A DNA stretch of 64,000 bases from Chelonoidis abingdonii (taxonomy: Eukaryota > Chordata > Testudines > Testudinidae). Made by a program: the position numbers and the translations under genes. Location: contig NC_133773.1 in the NCBI RefSeq assembly GCF_003597395.2, positions 60,501,407 through 60,565,406 of the forward strand, written 5' to 3'. Positions 55,701 through 64,000 of the stretch are shown here, one piece after another. The notes below the pieces were generated by a model, which saw nothing but the letters and a program-made list of their open reading frames with translations, had not been told where the DNA came from and did not search any database. Position 1 is the first letter of the stretch, and every line of letters starts with the position of its first letter.

Positions 55701-56720
55701 CCAAGCACTCTCAATAATTATCAAAGTCAATATTGTATACAGTTTTTTGTGCCATACATATGAAAGTAGAGATGTTCCAGTCTCCAATTTCTTTGGGGTA
55801 ATTTAACTGAATGCCCTACAATGACTCAAATGGCATGTTGGCATATTGTCAGCCAAAGCAATTAATTATAATGCTATTACCAGAAATTTAAACAGTAAAT
55901 AACTGAGACATTTGTAAGGCTGCCACTCACCAATCTACAGACTTATGGGTTCAGCTGAACCAGTTCTGTTCGTGAATATCAGAAAGAGCTATTGAACAGA
56001 ATTTTTGGAAAATGTACTTGGAAGGAAAATTAGGCTTCTGAGAGCCTAGACCAGTTTACACTAAAGAAGTCTGGTGTTAACAGTACTGTGTGAACACCTG
56101 GGAGGCTTGCAAAATGCAGTGGACCAGAGTCTTCAATCTACTGCAGTCACTTTGCACTGTCTCAAAATGGCCCTATTCTAGCCAGAGCTGGCCAGTGGAG
56201 AGGGCATATTCTGCAGGGGGACTCTCTGCTAGCACAAAGGTGCTTCTTGCCCCAGACAGCCCTTCACCCTGATGTATAGGTAAGAAGCTATGAGGGGCAT
56301 GGCAGATCAGAGCTCATTTATGCCTGATCAGCTATTGGTACGAGATCACTTGGAGACTATATGCTGATGGTGTATGTCAGAAATGCTCCTCAGCAGCTCT
56401 AACTGGTGGCTAGTTACATAGTTTCAGGAAACTGCAGCGGACTCCCTGATGACCTCCAACATACCAGCACTCAAGCTCAGGAGTGCTGGAACAATTTTTA
56501 TAGTGGGAATGCTGAGAACCAAACTGTAAACCCTGTATATAGTGGAATCCACTTCAAACCAGGGTGTGTAGCAGCACCTCTAGTTCCAGCATCTAGGCTC
56601 AATCTCTTCTGGTGCATAGCTCAGAATCCAGCCTACTGTATCTATGTATGAAAGTGCTCTAAACATTTTACAAGAACTGTTACAATTGCATAAGCTCCAG
56701 ACATCAACTTTTTCGCCGCT
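52725..56720. other. Non-coding DNA, no recognised feature
   Basis: About 4 kb of mostly AT-rich sequence with no gene, LTR end or inverted terminus that I can support. Short ORFs look random. Confidence 0.4.
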
Positions 56721-56723
56721 AAT

Positions 56724-57354
56724 TGTGATGGGACAAGGACAGATGGCTACAGTAAAGTACTGAGGAACAGGTATGTTAGCCCCAGGCTAAACAAATCCCT
56801 AGTACCATGGTAACCAAATAGCATTGCTCCAGATTAATCAAGACACCTGGGGCCAATTAAGATCCTTCTAGAAGGCAGTGGAGATAGCTGCATTGATTGG
56901 GACACCTGAAGTCAATCAAGGGCTGGCTGGAACTAGTTAAAAGCCTCCCAGTTAGTCAGTGGGGGTGCACATGTGAGGAGTTGGGAGCAAGAGGTGTGCT
57001 GCTGGAGGAGTACAAGTATTATCAGACACCAGGAGGAAGGTCCTGTGGTGAGGATAAAGGTGTTTGGAGAAGGTTATGGGAAGTACCCCAAGGAGTTGTA
57101 GCTATCATGCAGCTGTTATAGGAGGCACTATAGACAGCTGCAATCCACAGGCCCCTGGGCTGGAACCTGGAGGAGAGGGAGAGGGAGAGGGAGGGTGGGT
57201 GGGTCTGGGTTCCCCTGCAAACCTCCCAACTCCTGATCAGACCTAGGAAGAGTTGACCCAGACTGTGGGTTCCACCAGAGGGGAGGATCACTGAGGTGAG
57301 CAAATCTGCCAATAAGCGCAGGACCCTCCAAGGTAGAGGAGGAACTTTGTCACA
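56724..57354 (+). mobile_element. Solo LTR with 4-bp duplication
   Basis: Starts TGTGATGGGACAAGG and ends ACTTTGTCACA, so TGTGA/TCACA form the inverted tips. TAAT flanks it on both sides (56720-56723, 57355-57358). 631 bp. A (GGGAGA)n stretch occurs at 57175-57200. No retroviral coding sequence adjoins. The orientation is inferred from a promoter-like AGTTAAAAGCCTCC near 56936. A 4-bp duplication differs from the 5-bp ones of families A to C. Confidence 0.75.
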
Positions 57355-57359
57355 TAATG

Positions 57360-59825
57360 TAGACAAAAAGTACAGGCAATGGACATGGACCTGCACCTGC
57401 TAATTTGGTCCTTCCAGAACAGTCCCACAATGCTCCTCTATGCCCCTTAGCAACCACTTAGACAAAAATCTAAGCTGTGCTCTGGGGCAACTCCCCATAA
57501 GGTCCCATACCATCCAGAATGCCCTGTACTCACCTTAGGCCACAGTAGCTTATAATCAGAATCACTTTTGTGAGACTGTTGTATTTTGGGGCATGTTACT
57601 TGCCCCTATTGAATCCAAAGTTCTCTTGCGGACCTGGAGCAATTAAGAGATCCAGAAGGAACTGAACTCCACCAACCAGAATGGCATGGTATATAGCAAG
57701 GAATCCCAGTAGCGGGCTGAACTCTGTATCAATCACAACCCCAATCAAGCAAGGACAAGATCAAGAGTCTTAAAATGAGATGTATTAAGTCTTGTCAAAA
57801 TAACTAGAGTTCTTGGTCAGTAAGGCATTCCTACCACTTCTTTAATGAGCTAGAACATATTCTCAGCCTCAAAACATTGACTTTGGACAGCAAAGATGCC
57901 CCCAATAGCAAAGGCATAGTTTGACTTCTATATATCGAGTGGCAGCACCAGTTAGGCCAATGCATGGGGGGCAAATTCTGCACCTGCCTGAGATTTGCCC
58001 AATAGCATGTCTGTGAGGGAGCAAAAGGGTAAGTCTTTGCCATTTCCTATATTTTGGGAAGCTAGATTATTCACCTGATATTCCAAAATATCCTTCTGCT
58101 TCCACAGAATCTTGTACATTCTTTCACAAACCCCAGGTCCAAGGATCTCTGTCAGGTACTGTTGGTTAGGTTGGTCTGGATACGCTCAGTTCATTGATAC
58201 TTCCAACACTGGTAATTACAACAAGACCTTGCAGGTTCAGGATTTCTCCAGGCCTGTCAATCTAGTAGCCTTCATAAATGCTACATTCCTACAAAAGATT
58301 TTGAGAAAAAATGTTTTTGGTGGACTCTGTTCCTAACTTGTATTTTCTTGGGTTCCCAGCTCTCTGATCAGCCAGTGAGGCGTTCTATGACTTCCTTTTA
58401 GCCAATGGTCTGCATCAGATAGAGATGTACTGCACTTCAGACGATTGGATAGACAGATGCCAAGGGAAACCACAATAAGAAATCAGGGCATTCCAAAAGA
58501 ACAAGATAAATGAGGGATTAGTAGAGCACAATTCTTTTCTTTAAATCTAGTCCTATAAGGTATTCTGGAATAACAGTTTTTCATCAAGTGGAGAAGAATG
58601 AGTGCAAATATAATACAGCTTTGGTTATCTAAAGGTCTTGGTGGGCACTAGAAATATTTACATAATAAAGGGGTTCAGATAGTTGGGGTGCTGGTCTGGC
58701 TCAAAAGGACACAGCATGATTTCAGCTACAGCTTCACTCTTGTGTCTTCTGGGCCAGATAGCTAGTTGTCCTTGCACATCAAATGCACATCCTCATTTAT
58801 CTTATTGTCCATTAGAGTAAGGGACATGATTGCAATCTGGAAAACAAGATTTATTTTAAGTGAGATACAGATAAGTGTAAAATTTAGTATCAATATCACT
58901 TATATAAAGCTGAGAGAGGGGAGAAGTATCTACCAAGGAGGTTATTTTTTTAAACACAGCTACCATTGTAATATAACAATAGATTTTGTTAGGCAAGAGT
59001 TTTAATTAGCACTTTCTTAACTTTTTAATTCCTTCAGATATTCTGGACAATTCCTCTGCCAAATTTAAGCACTAAAGGGCTCTCTAAATAATAAAACAAA
59101 GCTTGCTGCCTTCTGTATATTTCAATTTCTTTGTTTTTATGACCTTGCAAATCAGTAAGCACTTTGTGCAATTTGCAACCCAACATGAGCAGGTCAGGGT
59201 GTTTATAAGGGAGCCCCAGTTCCAAAAACTTCAGTTTGTATTTTAATTATTATTATTTCCACTTAGTCATAATGTAAAAATCCAGCCAATTAAAACTTCA
59301 GTTTCAGTGGATATTGCTTCTATGTTTTAGTAAAATACTGCTAATCAAATTACTATGAGCAATACTTCTATAAATAAAACATTAAAAAATGAGGTGAGCA
59401 ACTTTTCTGTTCTAACATGGCCATCTGTCATATGTAAAGACATCACCCCATTAATCTGTCTAATCAACTCCATTCTCCTTTCAAAGTTGGTTAGGCAAGA
59501 TTATGGGGAGGCCTAGATGTTCTCTTGTTTAAATGTGTTGTAAAACCTCCTCCCTTGTGTTCTGCTTTCTGTGCATTTATGTGCGTAAAGGTGAAGTGAT
59601 TATAAACAGACATCACTACTGTAAAATCCAAGACCCTGTTATATTACCATATGTGACATTTTCATTTCCTCCTGATATTTTCTTTTCAAGGAATCATGAC
59701 TAATATAGATTCTTATATTGATGACTGCCTTAAAAATACTCCAATTCCTGTTTTGGTTAGTTGGTCATTTTTTCCAAGAATGTAGTTGTGGTTTTTGTTT
59801 TTGTTTTTTTCCCCCCCAATGTGAC
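57360..59825. other. Non-coding DNA, no recognised feature
   Basis: About 2.5 kb with no supported gene or repeat termini. Confidence 0.4.
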
Positions 59826-60107
59826 AAAGGTGGTGTGACGGGTTGGATCACAGAAACCCTCTTGGGATCTGCCACCTGATGTGCCAAGACTATTTTTGCC
59901 CCTGTTTTCCCTGCCAGCTTGGGACCCCGGCACCCAGTCTTGCTGAGCCAGACACGCCCATCTGCTCCAGCAAAAACCCAGCATCTGAATTACTTGCCCC
60001 AAAGCTGCAGGCTTGACTGAAAGCAGCTTACAGAAGTGTTCCTGTCTTTAAAACTCAGATGCCCAACTGCCAATGAAGTCTAAACCCAAATAAATCCGTT
60101 TTACCCT

Positions 60108-60526
60108 TGTGGAACTAGAGCAAGAAGTGACAGGGATTTGAAGAGGATTTCAATGAAAACGGTCTCTTTTGTGAGCAAAAGTCAGGCTAGCTGTAACTCT
60201 AATAATGCGAGACTTGTAGAAACGAGGATTGTGTGAGGGGAGTGGGAAAGAACTGTGTGAGAAGTTGTTGCGACCTTATGTAGATAAATATGGAATGCAG
60301 ACTAGAATCTAAATAGATGTGAAAATAAGATATCAGGATGACCTATGTATAAACAAAATGCAGCTGTTGCTCATTATTGTATGTAACAAAAGGTATAAAT
60401 GCTTGCTGTAATTGTTTACCTGTAGAGAGACCTGTTTAGCTCTCTCCCTCCATGCAATTGCTAGAGATAAAGTATCTGATTTTTCTGCACCCAACCAGAG
60501 AGTGAGAACTATGTTTTTCTCCGACG
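60108..60526 (+). mobile_element. Solo LTR inside family A copy 2
   Basis: Interrupts the sequence that in copy 1 reads TTTATACAGAATC / TTTACCCTGTATAAG (read inverted). It starts TGTGGAACTAGAGC and ends about TCTCCGACG. Flanks are ACCCT on the left and ACCT on the right, an eroded duplication. TATAAATGC lies at 60392-60400 and AGATAAAGT near 60466, a promoter and polyA-like order on plus. Limits are approximate. Confidence 0.55.
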
Positions 60527-60757
60527 ACCTGTATGAAGCTTATACAAGGTAAATTCATAAATTGTTTGCCCTCTATAACACTGATAGAGAGAGATGCACA
60601 GCCGTTTGCCTCCCCCAGGTATTAATACATACTGTGTTAATTTAATAAGTAAAATGATTTTATTAAGTACAGAAAGTAGGATTTAAGTAGTTCCAAGTAG
60701 TAACAGGCAGGACAAAGTAAGTCACCAAGCAACATAAAATAAAACATGCAAATCTAT

Positions 60758-61514
60758 GGGCTTGGCTACACTTGCAAGTTGCAGCGCTGGTGAGCGGGTT
60801 ACAGCGCTGCAACTTACTCGGTGTCCACACTTACAAAGCTCAGCCAGCGCTGCAACTCCCTGGCTGCAGCGCTGGCTGTACTCCTGGTCTGCTACGGGTG
60901 TAGCGAATCCAGCGCTGGTGATGCAGCGCTGCTCATCAGGTGTGGACACTCACCAGCGCTGTTATTGGCCTCCAGGGTATTAAGAGGTATCCCAGAATTC
61001 CTGTCTACAACAAACCGGAAGGTACTCCCCGGAGCTACCAAACACAGCTGCTCTTTGCTCCAGCGAGCGAGCCGAGCCGAGGCTTTGGAATGTTCACAGC
61101 TGTTTGCTTGAGGAGACAAACAGCACGGCGGGGGGGAGGGATTCCGTCGGAGAAGCTGCTTATCTGGTCTGAAGCCTTTTTACATTTAAGAGTGATTGAG
61201 AGAGGGGTGGGGGAAATGGCCAGAATTTGCAAGGCAGGGAGCTCACAGTGTCTGCTCCAAAAATCCGCTCTCTCTGTCTCCATGACGCTCCCTGTCACAC
61301 TCCACCCCACCCCCCTCTTTTGAAAAGCACGTTGCAGCCACTTGAACGCTGGGATAGCTGCCCACAATGCACCATTCCCAACAGCGCTGCAAATGTGGCC
61401 ACACTGCAGCGCTGGTAGCTGTGAGTGTGGCCACACTGCAGCGCTGTTCCTACACAGCTGTACGACCACAGCTGTAACTCCCAGCGCTGCACATTTCCAA
61501 GTGTAGCCATACCC
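60758..61514. mobile_element. MITE, 757 bp, with CAGCGCTG subterminal array
   Basis: The ends GGGCTTGGCTACACTTG and, reversed, GGGTATGGCTACACTTGG lie between TAT (60755-60757) and TAT (61515-61517). Eleven copies of the 8-base palindrome CAGCGCTG cluster near the ends: seven between 60782 and 60961, four between 61382 and 61489. The interior is non-coding. Likely a Harbinger-type non-autonomous element, by its termini and 3-bp duplication. Confidence 0.75.
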
Positions 61515-62174
61515 TATGTCTAATCAAACTGAATACAGATAAGATCCTCACCAGTTCCAGAATGCTTCCTTTTACAGACTAATCTCCTAATCTCATACCC
61601 CTTGCAATCACTGTCCCTTTGTTCTAGGTTCTTTCAGGTATCCTGGGGGGTGGAGAGGCTTTCTTTAGCCAGCTGAAGACAAAATGGAGGGGTCTCCCCT
61701 GGGGTTAAATAGACTCTTGTGGGTGGAGACTCCCTCTTCTTTCCTATGCAAAGCCCAGCTCCAAGATGGGGTTTTGGAGTCACCTGGGCAAGTCACATAT
61801 CCATGCATGACTCAGTTTCTTACCAGGTAGCAGCCATGGGTCACATGCTCCTTGAATGTCCTCAAGTAGACTTCTTATGTGGATTGGAGCATTCCAAGAT
61901 TCATTGTCCTTTAAGTGTTTCTTCATTAGGTACTTAACTTCAACATTCCTTTCTCCAGGAACTGACCGAATGCTCTATTAAGGTTATTTAGAAATCAAGC
62001 TAGTACATAACCAGTATTCATAACTTTGAATACAAAAATGATACATGCATACAAATACGATTAATAGATTCAGTAGATCATAACCTTTAGAGAGATGTTA
62101 CATGGCATATGTAGCATAAAACACATTCTAAGCATATTTCCATAAAACCTTATGGGCGGTACCATCACAGGTGG

Positions 62175-64000
62175 TTCTACATGTTATAACATCACCTGCA
62201 GGCATGCTACTTCAGACCTGGTTATTGCTGGGGGATCTCCAAAGAGAACCCAAGATGCTGTAAGAACTGTTGACAGGAACATAGCTGTGTTTAAATTTTG
62301 AAGTGCAGTGCTGAACTCGTCATCTCCCTGCCAACTCCCAGCAATTCCAGATACCTGCCTCTGATCTTTCCACTGTTCCCTCCTTACAGTCTAGTTTTAA
62401 CCCAAAGACAATAAGGTAAAAAATTAGCCCTGATGTAAGTGAACATAATTCCACTGAAGTTGCATCAGTTTACAATGGTCTGATGCCTTCAACAAGGAGT
62501 CTGCTATGTGGGTTTCACCAGTAACAGAATACCTGGAGCTTAGCATGCTCCAGAGGGTAAAACAAAGGCAATTTCTAGCTTATTGAATTGTGGTGTTCGC
62601 ATTTTCTCATTGAGGAAATACCCCTCTGTGCCTTCACTTAGCAAATGCATTTAACTAGTTCCATTGGCAAGAGATATTGTGTGCCATTATTGACCTCTGA
62701 GAAGAAAATATCCTTTATACAACACTTTATTTTGAAATATTTATTCCTAAATGGAAAAAAGCAATTACTGTCATAGAAATGTGCTAATGTTAATTGTGGT
62801 GACAAATCTATTCCTGTCCAGTGTTTACATTATAGCTGAACAGAACAATCTGCAATTAGGCAAATTGGTATAATCTGTACATGCCTCTTTAAAAATGAAA
62901 AAGGGGGAGAGGGGCAGCGCAAACCACATTTCCTCCTCCTAGTTTGAAAGGGATGAAGGAGGATAAGTATAAAAAAGGGTTTTTTTTTTTTTTTTTTTTT
63001 TTTTTGTGCATGTTGGAAACCATTCCCATATAGTGATGGTAATAAATGCTACTGCAGAGCTATTTAAGATGTGATTCTACTGTCAAAAGTGACAGTAAAA
63101 ATAGCATGGGAGGGGGGCTCCATATCATGGTGGCTTAGTGATTTCATATCAAATTTGCTGAATTAATAGTAAAAACATCTTTTTACTAACTACCAACTCC
63201 ACAAATTCACTATGGGCTCAGACAGTCAAGATGGGTTCTTTTCATCTTGTGCAGCGTTACCAGTAATAAAGCATCATGAGGCAAAATTATACCCTTACCT
63301 CCACTTGGGCAGGCCATTAGGAAAAACAAACACCCCCCTCCCCAGTTCTTAGCTTGTAAAGTCAACAAATATATGACATCAGTGAGAAATAATAATCAGG
63401 TGCACCGCAGTACCATTTTCATAGTCATCCTTTGGAATAGTATGAGGCTTTAAAGAAAATGTAGAACATAACTTTCACAGAAGTAGGAGAGTTCTGTTAA
63501 AGAGGTATGTGATCAGCAAAACTTGTTCTGGTCAGTGCAATGGTAGTCTTACAGAGGAAAATCACACGTATTTCCTTCAGTGAAATCACTAGATAAAATA
63601 CATAAATGTTAATTATTTGGTCAAAACAAAAGCAAAATCCTGCAAGCATTTTTTTTAAAGCGTGCGTTGGGAGTAACATTTCCAGTGGAAAATACTGTAC
63701 ATTTAAAAAAAACAAAACAAAAAAAACAACCCTATAGGAACAAAAAAGAGAAATCTGCATCTTAGCAGGCACTGAAGTAGAATTTATAATTGGTACAAGA
63801 TTTTCCACCACTGGAACGAATCATACCCGCCCCGTTTAATTTGCATATCAATGAACAAGTTGAAAGTAACAATTAAGAGACATAATGTACCCATTCCCTG
63901 TGGAGCATTATTTAAAACACACTTTTTTTCCAAGTACAATTAAAAATCAGAGTAAGAACATGCAAGGAGACAATGCATTGCAATTAAAGTGATAAACACT
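62175..64000. other. Non-coding DNA with a T26 run
   Basis: AT-rich to the window end. A 26-base T run lies at 62980-63005, and an A-rich run with AAAACAAAAC lies near 63700-63730. No exon, UTR or repeat terminus could be supported. Confidence 0.4.

Larger units (their letters stand above)
59834..62169 (-). mobile_element. Solo LTR, family A copy 2, with two nested inserts
   Basis: The plus strand reads TGTGACGGGTTGGATCACAG at the left and ACCATCACA at the right, so on minus it runs TGTGATGG to CCGTCACA. A perfect GGTGG duplication flanks it (59829-59833, 62170-62174). AATAAA on minus lies at 60663-60658. After removing the MITE (60758-61514) and the inner LTR (60108-60526), about 1.16 kb remains, matching copy 1 at 1058-2324 in order: the tip TCACATCAGGTGGC-like, the ACAGCTGTGCATC region, the AATAAAATC block. 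No internal viral genes. Confidence 0.85.

Noticed and set aside
63497..63811. 104-residue minus-strand ORF
   Set aside because: Hydrophobic and Phe-rich owing to A/T-rich DNA; no domain, no conserved pattern, no splice signals.
1..64000. CRISPR arrays, operons, phage or bacterial defence systems
   Set aside because: No regularly spaced repeats, no dense coding, and clear vertebrate repeats and a spliced host exon throughout.

Overview
This is vertebrate nuclear DNA, most probably from a turtle. There is no bacterial gene organisation. The repeat set fits chelonians: CR1 LINEs in several states of decay, a tRNA-headed SINE carrying a CR1-type tail, PIF/Harbinger and hAT elements with TTA or 8-bp target duplications, Penelope-like elements (PLEs), an R4/Dong-type LINE, and long solo LTRs. 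The turtle assignment rests on recognising these families and was not tested by a search.

Only one host gene is visible. The first coding exon of LRBA lies on the minus strand (coding part 36320-36535, 72 codons, with a clean GTAAGC donor). A CpG-rich promoter region lies upstream (about 36840-37670), with a candidate non-coding first exon ending at a GTGAGT donor at 37125. Positions 1-36319 are therefore probably the first large LRBA intron, and 37.7-64 kb is 5' intergenic DNA. No further LRBA exon and no second gene could be supported.

Left part (1-36 kb). A solo LTR at 1058-2324 (TSD GTTAT) holds a Penelope 3' fragment. A TTA-flanked MITE at 2671-3859 was opened by a LINE, which was itself opened by a SINE. 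A 4.05-kb autonomous-type Harbinger at 3863-7916 abuts that MITE; its SANT/Myb accessory gene and DDE transposase gene converge and are broken by only a few lesions. Smaller hAT-like MITEs lie at 11731-12247 and 12428-13140. At 14039-21247 a ~0.7-kb LTR has taken in a hAT element (itself split by another solo LTR), a 1-kb MITE with a G-rich minisatellite, and a ~3.9-kb CR1 with ORF1 and ORF2 remains. Harbinger derivatives follow at 22976-23217, 23827-25901 and 26609-26948, a hairpin MITE at 28929-29395, a PLE with a GIY-YIG remnant at 30275-30850, and two head-to-head CR1 copies at 31815-34115.

Right part (38-64 kb). This holds a rearranged 5S rRNA pseudogene (about 38652-38774), an R4/Dong-like LINE set in (TA)n (39733-41930), a MITE split by a solo LTR (44643-45686), a PLE tail (46160-46335), an L2 3' terminus (about 47640-47770), an antisense CR1 (50826-about 52720), an LTR at 56724-57354 (TSD TAAT), and a second, inverted copy of the first LTR family at 59834-62169 (TSD GGTGG), which contains a 757-bp MITE and another LTR.

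No new protein-coding system was found. The observations most worth checking are hammerhead-ribozyme-like folds in the Penelope tails with compensatory changes between two families, a 5S rRNA pseudogene whose 3' half appears inverted in place, the TA-repeat flanks of the R4-type LINE, the ~840-bp inverted CR1 pair, and the dense palindromic subterminal motifs in the Harbinger-like MITEs.
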